In this document: in pieces, positions 6,762 through 15,688 of the stretch | Numbering within the stretch: the stretch's first letter is position 1 | How the letters are laid out: each line of letters opens with the position of its first letter | The notes under the pieces: generated by a model | Told to the model about the DNA's origin: nothing | Database searches by the model: none | What the model saw: the letters and a program-made list of their open reading frames with translations, nothing else | Program-made: the position numbers and the translations under genes | NCBI GenBank assembly: GCA_041589175.1 | Contig: JBFHWF010000014.1 | Span: 1 to 44,339, forward strand | DNA length: 44,339 bases | Source of the DNA: SZUA-229 sp041589175 | GTDB lineage: Bacteria; Pseudomonadota; Gammaproteobacteria; SZUA-229 | Reading direction: 5' to 3'

Positions 6762-9050
6762 TTGCCTCTGAGCCTTAAAATAACCCTGATATTTATTGTT
6801 GCAGTCATACTACAAACGGGTGCGTTGCTATTCATTGCATACAATGAACTGGTTGAAGATGAGAAAGAGGCAATACAGCATGATATGCATATCCATATTT
6901 CGCGCATGCAACAGACACTCGAGTTTCTTTCCAGAAAAGGTGAGTATGAACAGTTACAGAATGAAATTTCCTATCTGGGTTCAATGTCACATGTGGATCA
7001 TGCCGTTCTATTTGACGAAACCAACACCGTAATAGCCTCGACCCGGCTTATGGATAATCAACAGCAGCTGGAATCAATCAGTGCTATACAAAAAACACCA
7101 GTGATTGATGATTTTTTTCATGTAAGAAATAGTCGGCAATCAGTAATGAGAATGACGCCGAGTGAGAATCGGCTGCTATCGATGTACCCGGTAAATCTGG
7201 GGCTGTCGACCGGTGAAGGCGTCATTAATCAGCGTGTGGGGATACTGTATGTTGATCATGATCTGTCCTGGATAAATCCCCATGTAAGGGTCGTCATGCA
7301 GAAAAAAGCCCTGCCTATGCTGATTCTATTAAGCATGATAGGTCTATTGTTTCTGGTCATTATTCATCGTTATGTAGTGAGACGTATTGAAGATGTTAAT
7401 GCGGCTGCATCCAGTTTGCTGGATTCCGGCTTTAAAGCGCGTGCAAGGGTGTCGGGTAATGATGAAATTTCTGAGCTGGCGGCCAGTTTTAACAGTATGG
7501 CGGATACAGTTGAGGCTAAAAACATCGAGCTTATTCAGAAGGAAGAGGAAACCTCTTTATTGCTGGATTTTATGGATAATGGCGTTGTTAGTATTAATGA
7601 GAAGGGTATTGTCAAAAGCTTCAATCATGCGGCATCTAAAATATTTGGTTATGACGAATCAGAAATTATTGGCCAGAATGTAAACATTCTAATGCCTGAG
7701 CCATTTAGTAGTGAGCATGACACATATATACATAATTATGTTACGTCAGGCGTGTCAAAGATTATTGGTTATGGTCGTGAAGTTATTGCTATGCGCAAGG
7801 ACGGTCAGGAATTTTTCATGAATCTGCATGTGTCGGAAATGCCTTCCAGTGAAAAAGGCGAACGTCTGTTTATTGGAACCTGTCTCGATGTGACTGAGCA
7901 GAAGCATCAGGAAATGCAGCTCAGGCATAGTCAGAAAATGGATGCGCTTGGAAAATTAACCGGTGGTATTGCACACGATTATAATAATATGCTTGGTGTT
8001 ATCCTCGGCTATGCGGAGCTGGTAAAAGATGAAGTAGAAGATAATCCAAGGCTATTGAAATATGTTAATGAGATTTACCATGCGGGAAGTCGTGGAGCCA
8101 AGTTAACGAAAAAATTGCTTTCCTTCTCCCGTAAAAAAACATCCGAAGCGTCAGTCATTAATATTAATGAGATACTCAATGATAACCTGCATATGCTGGA
8201 GAAAACGCTGACTGTCAGGGTGAGTATTGAATACCATCTGGAGCAGGAATTATGGGCAGTCTATGTTGATGAGAACGACCTTGAAGACGCCATACTTAAT
8301 CTGTGTATCAATGCCATGCATGCTATGGAAGGTACAGGAAATATTCATGTTTATACTCGTAACCTGCATCTCAATGATGAGGAAGCGCGCAAGCTGGAAT
8401 TGAAAGCAGGTGCGGGAGATTATGTCTGCCTGGAAATATGTGATACCGGCATGGGCATACCCGAAGAAATTATTGGAAAAATATTCGATCCTTTCTTTTC
8501 GACCAAAGAGGAAAAAGGTAATGGCCTGGGGCTCAGCCAGGTGTATGGCTTTATGATCCGTAGTCATGGCAATGTTGTGGTTGAATCCGAGCCAGATCAT
8601 GGTGCCTGCTTTAGTCTGTATTTTCCACGCTACCTTCAGCAGGCGCAGACAGTTAAGGAAAGCGGAAAGTTACATAAGATCAGTCGTGGTACTGAAAATA
8701 TACTGATAGTTGATGATGAAGAGTCTCTCGGTGAATTGCTCGAAGCGATACTCAGCTCTCAGGGCTATAATGTCGTTAAGACTCTGAGCGGCAAGCAGGC
8801 ACTGCAAGCGCTTGCGAAAGACGCCTTTGACCTGGTGATCAGCGATGTGCTAATGCCGGAAATGGACGGTTATCAGCTGGCACAGCAAATACATCAGCTT
8901 TACCCCGGTATGAAAATTCAGCTGGTCAGTGGCTTTAGTGATGATTTGCACCGTAGAAATAAAGATGAAGTCCTGCATGCGAATTTGCTGCACAAACCAT
9001 TTGATCGGCAGCAGTTACTCATGCGAATCAGGGAATTACTGGATTCGTGA
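6762..9050 (+). CDS. hybrid sensor histidine kinase (TM-sensor-TM-HAMP-PAS-HisKA-HATPase-REC)
   Basis: This is an inner-membrane sensor kinase of 762 residues. Membrane helices at about 6-27 and 184-204 bracket a periplasmic domain of about 155 residues. HAMP follows at about 205-258 and PAS at 262-380 (FGYDESEIIGQNVNILMPEP). HisKA has phospho-acceptor His405 in GGIAHDYNNM, and the ATPase has N-box Asn513/517, DTGMG at 561-565 and GNGLGLS at 586-592. A receiver spans 646-760 with phospho-acceptor Asp695 (DVLMPEMDG). The start is TTG with GGAG about 9 nt upstream. It lies 6 nt after a substrate-binding lipoprotein gene and 41 nt before a REC-EAL gene. Periplasmic input from the binding protein is inferred from this order. 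Confidence 0.93.
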   Translation: MPLSLKITLIFIVAVILQTGALLFIAYNELVEDEKEAIQHDMHIHISRMQQTLEFLSRKGEYEQLQNEISYLGSMSHVDHAVLFDETNTVIASTRLMDNQQQLESISAIQKTPVIDDFFHVRNSRQSVMRMTPSENRLLSMYPVNLGLSTGEGVINQRVGILYVDHDLSWINPHVRVVMQKKALPMLILLSMIGLLFLVIIHRYVVRRIEDVNAAASSLLDSGFKARARVSGNDEISELAASFNSMADTVEAKNIELIQKEEETSLLLDFMDNGVVSINEKGIVKSFNHAASKIFGYDESEIIGQNVNILMPEPFSSEHDTYIHNYVTSGVSKIIGYGREVIAMRKDGQEFFMNLHVSEMPSSEKGERLFIGTCLDVTEQKHQEMQLRHSQKMDALGKLTGGIAHDYNNMLGVILGYAELVKDEVEDNPRLLKYVNEIYHAGSRGAKLTKKLLSFSRKKTSEASVININEILNDNLHMLEKTLTVRVSIEYHLEQELWAVYVDENDLEDAILNLCINAMHAMEGTGNIHVYTRNLHLNDEEARKLELKAGAGDYVCLEICDTGMGIPEEIIGKIFDPFFSTKEEKGNGLGLSQVYGFMIRSHGNVVVESEPDHGACFSLYFPRYLQQAQTVKESGKLHKISRGTENILIVDDEESLGELLEAILSSQGYNVVKTLSGKQALQALAKDAFDLVISDVLMPEMDGYQLAQQIHQLYPGMKIQLVSGFSDDLHRRNKDEVLHANLLHKPFDRQQLLMRIRELLDS

Positions 9051-9091
9051 AAGACTAATCATATGAATACTGATAATACCATAGGATGTAA

Positions 9092-10270
9092 ATGAGCCAG
9101 GTTTATGTAGTCGATGATGATGTGCAAATGGCTGAGCTTCTCAAGGTAGCGATTGAGGGCTTTGGCATGCCTGTTACCGTGTTTAATCAGGCGCAGGAAT
9201 TTCTTGAGGTCTCTCTTAAGCATTCCGATATTATCCTGCTAGATCTGAATATGCCTGATATCGATGGCATTGAAGTGATACGGACGCTGGCCAATGCAAG
9301 TTGTAATGCACGCCTGGTACTGATCAGTGGTCATGATGTTGGTGTACTGCACTCGGCTGAGCAACTGGCACAGGCACATGCGCTGAAAATTTCTGCCAGC
9401 ATGACCAAGCCCATTCGTATCAAACAGCTGCAGGAGCTCATGGTTGAGCTGAGTGTCGAATCCCCTGTCGTACCGGATACGGTACATAGCAATCATCTGC
9501 AGCCTGAGCTTGATGAGTTGCATGAAGCCATCTATCGACGTGAATTTATTCTGCATTACCAGCCACAGATTGATATCGCCAGTGGACAGTTGTCCGGTGT
9601 TGAGGCACTGGTTCGATGGAACCACCCCTCTCGAGGCCTGGTTTACCCGGATCTGTTCATCGGGATGGCAGAACAGTACAACCTGATTGGTGAGTTAACT
9701 GAGCAGATCCTGCAGTTATCGATTGAGCAGTGCAGGCAATGGCGAAGCATGGGGCTGCAAATTCCAATAGCACTTAATATATCCGCAGAAAATATCAAGG
9801 GCCTGACCTTACCGGAGCATCTGTTTGAACTCCTTAAAGCGAACCAGCTGGATCCCGGTAATATTACGCTTGAGGTGACAGAAAGTGCTCTGATGGGTGA
9901 GCTGGTAACGTCGCTCGATATTCTGACGCGCCTGCGCATGAAAGGGTTTAGCCTGTCGATCGATGACTTTGGAACCGGCTATTCATCACTTTCACAGCTG
10001 CATCGCATTCCTTTCACAGAATTAAAGATCGATAAAAGTTTTATCATGTCGATGCTGAATGATGTGGAGTCACGAGCCATTGTTAAAACCTGCATTATGC
10101 TGGGTCACGAGCTCAATATGAATGTGGTTGCGGAAGGGGTAGAAACCGCCGAAATTTATAATGAACTGAAAAGCCTCGGATGTGATATAGCACAGGGCTA
10201 TCATATCGCACGTCCTATGCCAGCGGAGGAAATTGCCGCCTGGAAAGTATCCTGGTTTCAAGCCAGTTAA
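9092..10270 (+). CDS. response regulator with EAL c-di-GMP phosphodiesterase output
   Basis: This is a cytoplasmic protein of 392 residues that should hydrolyse c-di-GMP to pGpG when its receiver is in the right state. The receiver covers 1-118 with Asp51 (LLDLNMPDIDG) as phospho-acceptor and Lys106 in MTKP. The EAL domain covers about 138-385. Catalytic and metal residues appear intact: Glu171 of EALVRW, Asn229 of LNIS, Glu261 of EVTES, Asp291-Asp292 of DDFGTGYSS, Lys312, Glu348 of AEGVET and Gln368. It follows the hybrid kinase by 41 nt and is its likely partner. Its stop overlaps the stop of the opposite-strand lipoprotein gene by 4 nt. Confidence 0.94.
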   Translation: MSQVYVVDDDVQMAELLKVAIEGFGMPVTVFNQAQEFLEVSLKHSDIILLDLNMPDIDGIEVIRTLANASCNARLVLISGHDVGVLHSAEQLAQAHALKISASMTKPIRIKQLQELMVELSVESPVVPDTVHSNHLQPELDELHEAIYRREFILHYQPQIDIASGQLSGVEALVRWNHPSRGLVYPDLFIGMAEQYNLIGELTEQILQLSIEQCRQWRSMGLQIPIALNISAENIKGLTLPEHLFELLKANQLDPGNITLEVTESALMGELVTSLDILTRLRMKGFSLSIDDFGTGYSSLSQLHRIPFTELKIDKSFIMSMLNDVESRAIVKTCIMLGHELNMNVVAEGVETAEIYNELKSLGCDIAQGYHIARPMPAEEIAAWKVSWFQAS

Positions 10271-10752
10271 TCTTGCAGCATTTCAGAAATACTGGCATCA
10301 CGCCACTTTGCCTGGAGCAGTCTCCAGTGACGGTCTTTTATCAGCTGACATTCAAGCCGAATAATACGGGCGCCCAGGCCCTGTAGTGTATCGAGTGTTT
10401 CGATTTTCTTTCCTGCCATGGCGACATACAGAACGACAAAGGCATGTGTATTGTCCTGCCACTCGATTGACCTGATCTGATTCACTAGATAAATGTGGCG
10501 GTGACGGAAAAAGTAGCCTCGAAGTAGCTGCACCAGCTGTTTTTTGTTGAGGCCGTTATGATCACGATAATCAGGGTGAATAAGGTTTGCTATATCATCA
10601 TGTGCACGCCGCTCTACGGCGAGTCGTGTGGATTCAAAAAAACTGTGGATCTGGGTGTCAGGGCTATTTTTATCATCACTACAGCTTAATGAGAGTGTAC
10701 TCAGCAGTAGCAGAATGACTGGTTTTGCGAAGTATTTAAGTATCCCTAGCAT
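10267..10752 (-). CDS. hypothetical lipoprotein, possibly NTF2-like
   Basis: This is a small predicted lipoprotein of 161 residues. The signal sequence ends in SLSC with Cys24. The mature part starts with a helix (IHSFFESTRLAVERRAHDDIANLIHPDY) and continues with strands such as HIYLVNQIRSIEWQ and HAFVVLYVAMAG, ending in HWRLLQAKWRD. This helix-then-sheet order and the final tryptophan-rich strand resemble SnoaL/NTF2-fold proteins, but no catalytic residue is evident. It lies 28 nt downstream of ispG on the same strand and probably shares its transcript, without a functional link I can see. The fold call is a guess from pattern. Confidence 0.72.
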   Translation of the reverse strand: MLGILKYFAKPVILLLLSTLSLSCSDDKNSPDTQIHSFFESTRLAVERRAHDDIANLIHPDYRDHNGLNKKQLVQLLRGYFFRHRHIYLVNQIRSIEWQDNTHAFVVLYVAMAGKKIETLDTLQGLGARIIRLECQLIKDRHWRLLQAKWRDASISEMLQD

Positions 10753-10780
10753 GATGATTCCGGTATATGAATCGACCGCC

Positions 10781-12016
10781 TCAGGTTATACGTGGATAGC
10801 TCCGTTCGATATATGCATTGAGTAAATCCTTGAACTCATCGGCTATATTATCACCTTTTAGCGTGACCGTCTTTTCACCGTCTTCGTAGACAGGTGCCAC
10901 GGGCTTTTCACCCGTGCCAGGCAGGCTGATGCCGATATTTGCGTGCTTGCTTTCACCGGGGCCATTGACCACACAGCCCATCACGGCGACCGACATTGTC
11001 TCGACACCCTGGTACTGTTGTGCCCACACAGGCATCTGTTCACGCAGGTAGCGCTGAATCTGTTCGGCCAGTTCCTGGAAGTAGGTGCTGGAGGTGCGGC
11101 CACAACCCGGGCAGGCGGTTACCAGTGGAACGAAGGAACGCAATCCCATGGTTTGTAGAATTTCCTGGGCAACGATGACTTCCTTGGTGCGTGCCGCGCC
11201 GGGTTCCGGGGTCAGTGAAATACGGATGGTGTCGCCGATGCCTTCGTGCAGGAGAATCGCGAGTGCTGCGGTTGAGGCAACGATACCTTTAGAACCCATA
11301 CCGGCTTCGGTTAGCCCCAGGTGAAGTGCATAGTCACATCGCTCGGCCATCGCACGGTATACAGTGATCAGATCCTGTACGTCGGACATCTTGCATGAAA
11401 GAATGATTTTATCCTTCGCAAGGCCAAGTTTTTCTGCTGTTTGTGCACTACCAATAGCAGACTGTATGACGGTTTCGAACATGATCTGCTTTGGATCTCT
11501 GGGCTCATCGAGCTGGGCGTTTTCATCCATCAGGCGTGCCAGTAGTTCCTGGTCCATGCTGCCCCAGTTGACACCGATCCGTACCGGCTTGTTGTATTTC
11601 ACGGCCATTTCGATCATGGTGGCGAACTGCTCATCGCGTTTTTTACCACGGCCCACATTGCCAGGATTAATACGATACTTGTCCAGTGCCTCGGCACACT
11701 CCGGGCACTGGGTCAGTAGCTTGTGTCCATTGAAATGGAAATCGCCAACCAGTGGAACATCAATACCCATATGCTTGAGCCGGGCTTTGATACCTGGAAC
11801 AGCCTGTGCCGCTTCGAGTGTATTGACGGTGATGCGGACGATTTCAGAACCGGCCGCCGCGAGTTCCGCAATCTGCACGGCCGTGGCAACTTCATCAGCC
11901 GTATCGGTATTGGTCATGGACTGCACGACGACTGGGGCATCACCGCCAACGGTGACTTTACCAACCATAACGGCGGTAGCCTGGCGGCGAGGAAGGAATG
12001 GGTGCTTGAAACTCAT
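10781..12016 (-). CDS. ispG: 4-hydroxy-3-methylbut-2-enyl diphosphate synthase (flavodoxin)
   Basis: IspG (GcpE) is the iron-sulfur enzyme that converts MEcPP to HMBPP in the methylerythritol phosphate route to isoprenoids. The protein has 411 residues, longer than the E. coli enzyme (about 370) but usual for many proteobacteria. The N-terminal TIM barrel includes VVVQSMTNTDTAD and GDFHFNGH. The C-terminal reductase-like domain carries the [4Fe-4S] ligands Cys302 and Cys305 (ACPGCGRTS) and Cys348 (VMGCVVNGPGES), with Glu355 as the fourth ligand position. A divergent ATP-NAD kinase-like gene starts 134 nt away. A small inverted repeat lies in that gap. Confidence 0.97.
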   Translation of the reverse strand: MSFKHPFLPRRQATAVMVGKVTVGGDAPVVVQSMTNTDTADEVATAVQIAELAAAGSEIVRITVNTLEAAQAVPGIKARLKHMGIDVPLVGDFHFNGHKLLTQCPECAEALDKYRINPGNVGRGKKRDEQFATMIEMAVKYNKPVRIGVNWGSMDQELLARLMDENAQLDEPRDPKQIMFETVIQSAIGSAQTAEKLGLAKDKIILSCKMSDVQDLITVYRAMAERCDYALHLGLTEAGMGSKGIVASTAALAILLHEGIGDTIRISLTPEPGAARTKEVIVAQEILQTMGLRSFVPLVTACPGCGRTSSTYFQELAEQIQRYLREQMPVWAQQYQGVETMSVAVMGCVVNGPGESKHANIGISLPGTGEKPVAPVYEDGEKTVTLKGDNIADEFKDLLNAYIERSYPRIT

Positions 12017-12051
12017 CGATTAGGTCCTGATATATGTCACTATTAGTAGCC

Positions 12052-12073
12052 TACACCTGTCCATGTAGGTGTA
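12052..12073. repeat. 7-bp inverted repeat between ispG and the ATP-NAD kinase-like gene
   Basis: TACACCT (12052-12058) and AGGTGTA (12067-12073) are perfect reverse complements with an 8-nt spacer. They lie 36 nt upstream of the ispG start codon and about 80 nt upstream of the divergent gene. This is the position for an operator, but no regulator consensus is recognised. Confidence 0.4.
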
Positions 12074-12150
12074 AATGGAATTAACACTCAACCAGATGGC
12101 TGAATTGGGCGATAATAATATCATTTTTAATTGCCCTGGCGGGAGCGGAT

Positions 12151-13284
12151 TTGTTTAGATTAGGTGTCATCATTAACCCGGTAGCGGGTATCGGCGGTTC
12201 GGTTGGGCTGAAGGGCTCCGATGGTGAAGTGATACAGCAGAAAGCGCTGGCCCTGGGTGCCGTGCCTCATGCGCAGCAACGTATGCAACAGGCTTTGCAG
12301 CCACTACTGGCGTTTAGCGATCAGCTGGAACTGATTACGGCATCTGGCGATATGGGTCAAAACCTTTGTGAATCTATGGGTTTTAAGGTGCGCGTTGTAT
12401 ACCAGCCACAGACCGAGAGAACCCGTGGGGAAGATACTGAGCAGGCACTGCAGCAGTTTCTCAGGGAAGGTATCGATCTGCTGGTGTTCGCTGGTGGGGA
12501 TGGTACGGCACGTAATATCTATCAGGTGCTGGGTGAGCACCTGCAATCGAGTACGCTCGCTGTTGTCGGCGTACCCGCAGGTTGCAAAATTCATTCTTCA
12601 GTGTATGCCGTTACCCCTGCCCATGCGGGTGAGTTGTTGCGATTGCTGGTTAAGGGGCGTCCATTGTCATTGAGCGAAGCATCGGTAATGGATATCGATG
12701 AAGAGGCATTTCGTAATGACCAGGTGCGAGCACGCCTTTTTGGATATTTACAGGTGCCAGCGGAAAGCCGTTTTATGCAGGGCATGAAAGAGGGGGGCGG
12801 GCAACAGCAGGCACTGGCAATACAGGATATCGCCGCTTACCTGGTAGACATAATGGAAACAGACTGTCTCTATCTGGTAGGGTCAGGAACGACGCCACGA
12901 GCTGTCATGGAAGAGCTTGGTTTGCCATCGACATTACTGGGTGTCGATGCGGTTTATAATCGTGAGTTAATTGCCCAGGATCTGACAGAGCAGCAGATTC
13001 TTCAGTTGCTGGATGAGTATCCTGAGGCGCGCCTGATAGTGACTCTGATTGGTGGGCAGGGGCATCTGTTTGGCCGGGGTAATCAGCAGATCAGTCCCCA
13101 GGTGATACGTCGCCTGGGGCTGTCGCATATTGATATTATTGCCACGGCAGAAAAACTTCAGTCATTACAGGGGCGGCCTGTTCATGTGGATACCGGTGAT
13201 GAAGAACTGAACCAGTCGCTGTATGGCATGGTTTCGGTGATTACCGGCTATGAAGAAAAAAGCCTGTGTCGTATTGCGCCCTGA
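12151..13284 (+). CDS. ATP-NAD kinase family protein (COG3199-like, TTG start)
   Basis: This is a 377-residue protein of the ATP-NAD kinase/diacylglycerol kinase fold. The N-terminus reads GVIINPVAGIGGSVGLKGSDG, and the nucleotide-binding GGDGTA motif is at residues 115-120, followed by VVGVPAGCKIHSSVYA. This matches the COG3199 group of uncharacterised ATP-NAD kinase relatives (AcoX-like), not the housekeeping NadK. It begins with TTG, preceded by a GGGAG ribosome site 5 nt upstream; no ATG is available before the conserved first strand. It is divergent from ispG and upstream of an M18 aminopeptidase on the same strand. NAD phosphorylation is possible but unproven for this subgroup. Confidence 0.85.
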   Translation: MFRLGVIINPVAGIGGSVGLKGSDGEVIQQKALALGAVPHAQQRMQQALQPLLAFSDQLELITASGDMGQNLCESMGFKVRVVYQPQTERTRGEDTEQALQQFLREGIDLLVFAGGDGTARNIYQVLGEHLQSSTLAVVGVPAGCKIHSSVYAVTPAHAGELLRLLVKGRPLSLSEASVMDIDEEAFRNDQVRARLFGYLQVPAESRFMQGMKEGGGQQQALAIQDIAAYLVDIMETDCLYLVGSGTTPRAVMEELGLPSTLLGVDAVYNRELIAQDLTEQQILQLLDEYPEARLIVTLIGGQGHLFGRGNQQISPQVIRRLGLSHIDIIATAEKLQSLQGRPVHVDTGDEELNQSLYGMVSVITGYEEKSLCRIAP

Positions 13285-13373
13285 GAAAGGCGTGTGAACA
13301 GTGGGTATATCGGCAGGCTGATTTAGGTATACTAATTTATATAACTTAATTTTGAGAGTATGGCTCTAACACT

Positions 13374-14654
13374 ATGAATGATGAAAAGTTCAATTATGAT
13401 CTGATGGACTTTATTGCCATGTCACCAACGCCGTTTCACGCCGTTGAGCAGGTTATTTACAAGCTCGAGTGTGCCGGCTATCAACGTCTGTATGAGGCGG
13501 ATGAGTGGCAGCTCCAGGAAACGCAGGGCTATTATGTAACGCGCAATGACTCATCGATAATTGCATTCAAGCTGGGCGATGATGTCATCGCCAATGGCAT
13601 CAGAATGGTGGGTGCGCATACCGATAGCCCCTGCCTCAAAGTTAAGCCTGAGCCAGATATGTTACAGAATGGCTATTATCAGTTAGGGGTAGAAGTCTAT
13701 GGCGGTGCGCTACTAAACCCATGGTTTGATCGCGACCTGTCACTGGCTGGTCGAGTTAACTATCTCGACGAAGATGGTGATCTGTGCAGCACACTGATTA
13801 ACTTCGATAAGCCCGTTGCAATTATTCCCAGTCTTGCAATACATCTTGATCGCGAGGCAAACAATAGCCGTTCGATTAATGCGCAAACCGATATTCCACC
13901 GGTTGTACTCAAACTGCCGACCCAGAATGATACCAATAAACCATCATTCAGAGATATTCTGTTACAGAAAATCAAGGATGAAACGGGCGCTATTGAAATA
14001 CTTGATTTTGAACTGAGCTTTTATGATGTTCAGGAACCCGCCTATGTTGGCCTGCATCAGGATTTCATCGCCAGTGCGCGACTGGATAACCTGCTGAGCT
14101 GTTATACCGGCCTGATGGCGATGACTGAAACCAGTAACCCGGGTAGTAAGCTACTGGTATGTAATGACCACGAAGAAGTGGGCAGTGCATCCAGTTGTGG
14201 TGCACAGGGTAATTTTCTACAGTCGGTGCTGGAGCGCATTGCAGGTAGTCACGAGAGTTATATTCGTATGATCGATCGTTCCATGATGGTATCTGCTGAT
14301 AATGCGCATGCTATTCATCCGAACTATATCGACCGTCACGATGCTAACCACGGTCCAGAAATTAACATGGGCCCGGTGATCAAGGTGAATGCAAATCAGC
14401 GTTACGCGACGAATAGTGATACCAGTGCTTTCTTCCGGCAGTTATGTAAACAGGCAGATGTGCCGGTGCAATCATTTGTGGTGAGAAGTGACATGGGTTG
14501 TGGTAGTACGATCGGGCCTATTACGGCGACTGAGACAGGTATACGTACCCTTGATGTTGGGGTTCCAACCTTTGCGATGCATTCTATCCGGGAACTTGCA
14601 GGTCGTTGGGATGCTTATTATCTGTTCCGCGTGTTAAAAGAGTTTTATCAATGA
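13374..14654 (+). CDS. apeB: M18 family aminopeptidase
   Basis: This is a cytoplasmic dinuclear-metal aminopeptidase of 426 residues, related to aspartyl aminopeptidase and yeast aminopeptidase I. Members release N-terminal residues, often acidic, and usually form large tetrahedral oligomers. The metal and catalytic residues are visible in order: His82 (GAHTDSPCLKVKP), Asp238 (ASARLDNL), Glu267-Glu268 (NDHEEVGS), Asp309 (SADNAHAIHPNY) and a late His in TFAMHSIRE. The segment DMGCGSTIGP is typical of M18. Its stop overlaps the next gene's start by 4 nt (ATGA). The symbol follows the usual name for proteobacterial M18 enzymes. Confidence 0.94.
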   Translation: MNDEKFNYDLMDFIAMSPTPFHAVEQVIYKLECAGYQRLYEADEWQLQETQGYYVTRNDSSIIAFKLGDDVIANGIRMVGAHTDSPCLKVKPEPDMLQNGYYQLGVEVYGGALLNPWFDRDLSLAGRVNYLDEDGDLCSTLINFDKPVAIIPSLAIHLDREANNSRSINAQTDIPPVVLKLPTQNDTNKPSFRDILLQKIKDETGAIEILDFELSFYDVQEPAYVGLHQDFIASARLDNLLSCYTGLMAMTETSNPGSKLLVCNDHEEVGSASSCGAQGNFLQSVLERIAGSHESYIRMIDRSMMVSADNAHAIHPNYIDRHDANHGPEINMGPVIKVNANQRYATNSDTSAFFRQLCKQADVPVQSFVVRSDMGCGSTIGPITATETGIRTLDVGVPTFAMHSIRELAGRWDAYYLFRVLKEFYQ

Positions 14655-15250
14655 TACGGAAACCGGTGGCAGAGTCCTGCATACAGAACCAGCAGGTTAT
14701 CCTGGACGTTCTATCAGAGCTGTTTACAGAGAATGGCCGGGTGCTGGAAATTGGTAGTGGTACGGGGCAGCATGCGGTGTACTTTACAGAGCATATGCCA
14801 CATCTTCACTGGCAGCCGAGTGATCTCGAAGACCAGCATGAGGGTATGCGCCAGTGGTTTAGTGAAGTCACTCATGACCGTATCCAGCCTCCACTGGTGA
14901 TTGATGTGGATGACGGGCCATGGGCTGTTGAGAAAGTGGATTATGTGTTTACTGCTAATACAACCCATATCATTTCTAATGAGCAGGTTGAAAATATGAT
15001 CAAGCATGTTGCAGCCACTCTGAAACCAGGTGGTCTGTTTGCACAATATGGTCCATTTAACTATAACGGAACATATACCTCGGAAAGTAACGCAAATTTT
15101 GATGTGTGGCTCAAACAGCGAGATCCGAGAAGTTGCATTAAACATTTTGAAGTTTTACAGGAGCTGGCTGACAAATACGATATGAGTCTGTATAAAGATA
15201 TCGAAATGCCTGCAAACAACCGTATTCTGGTTTGGGTAAAGGATGCCTGA
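14651..15250 (+). CDS. DUF938 SAM-dependent methyltransferase-like protein
   Basis: This is a class I methyltransferase-fold protein of 199 residues, the usual length for DUF938. The SAM-binding glycine loop VLEIGSGTGQH is at residues 31-41. An acidic strand end follows (WQPSDLEDQH), then FTANTTHIIS and LKPGGLFAQYGPFNYNG, which are characteristic of DUF938. The start at 14651 is chosen because it overlaps the upstream M18 stop (ATGA) and gives the family N-terminus RKPVAESCIQNQQVIL. A longer reading from 14606 lies inside the aminopeptidase gene. The substrate is unknown. Confidence 0.9.
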   Translation: MIRKPVAESCIQNQQVILDVLSELFTENGRVLEIGSGTGQHAVYFTEHMPHLHWQPSDLEDQHEGMRQWFSEVTHDRIQPPLVIDVDDGPWAVEKVDYVFTANTTHIISNEQVENMIKHVAATLKPGGLFAQYGPFNYNGTYTSESNANFDVWLKQRDPRSCIKHFEVLQELADKYDMSLYKDIEMPANNRILVWVKDA

Positions 15251-15300
15251 GCCAGTGATCAAGTGACTTTAATCGATAAATGAATTAATGGTAAGGAACA

Positions 15301-15681
15301 ATGCCAATCAGCCTGGATTATGATAATCAGTCTCAGTTGCTTGTTGTCAATGCGACTGGCACTTTAGATCTCAAGCAGATGGAAGAGGCTCTGCTGGAGG
15401 TGGTTCACTCGGATAGTATCCCATCATCGACCAATGCGTTGTGGGATGTGAGTGAAATGGAGTTCAATAATATCACCCTTGAGCTGCAGCAGGATCTGGT
15501 AGCGATGCGAAAGAATTTCGACGATGTGCGGGGGCACGCAAAAATTGCCATACTCTGTGAATATGCACTGGCAGAGCCGCTGGTGAAGATGTACAGCATA
15601 CTATCGCAGGAATTAAGCCAGGAAACCCGCGTCTTTAATAACAGGGACGAGGCGTTAAACTGGTTAAAGGATAACGGTTAA
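15301..15681 (+). CDS. STAS/SpoIIAA-like domain protein
   Basis: This is a 126-residue single-domain protein. It opens with alternating strands (ISLDYDNQSQLLVVNATG), then a helix LDLKQMEEALLEVV, a strand NALWDVSEMEF, helices and a strand HAKIAILCEYALAEPLVKMY. The order is that of SpoIIAA-like or STAS/SEC14-type domains, which act in protein interaction or small-molecule binding. No phosphorylatable Ser is evident at the usual STAS position. It follows the DUF938 gene by 50 nt and ends 7 nt before a small membrane protein, with which it probably forms a unit. The family call is tentative. Confidence 0.68.
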   Translation: MPISLDYDNQSQLLVVNATGTLDLKQMEEALLEVVHSDSIPSSTNALWDVSEMEFNNITLELQQDLVAMRKNFDDVRGHAKIAILCEYALAEPLVKMYSILSQELSQETRVFNNRDEALNWLKDNG

Positions 15682-15688
15682 GCATATT

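Noticed and set aside
11364..12023. 219-codon frame opposite ispG
   Set aside because: It is entirely antisense to a certain gene, is Ser-rich from the reverse reading of ispG codons, and matches no family.
14606..14650. Longer N-terminus for the DUF938 methyltransferase
   Set aside because: The added codons lie inside the M18 gene, and the ATGA overlap at 14651 gives the family's usual N-terminus.
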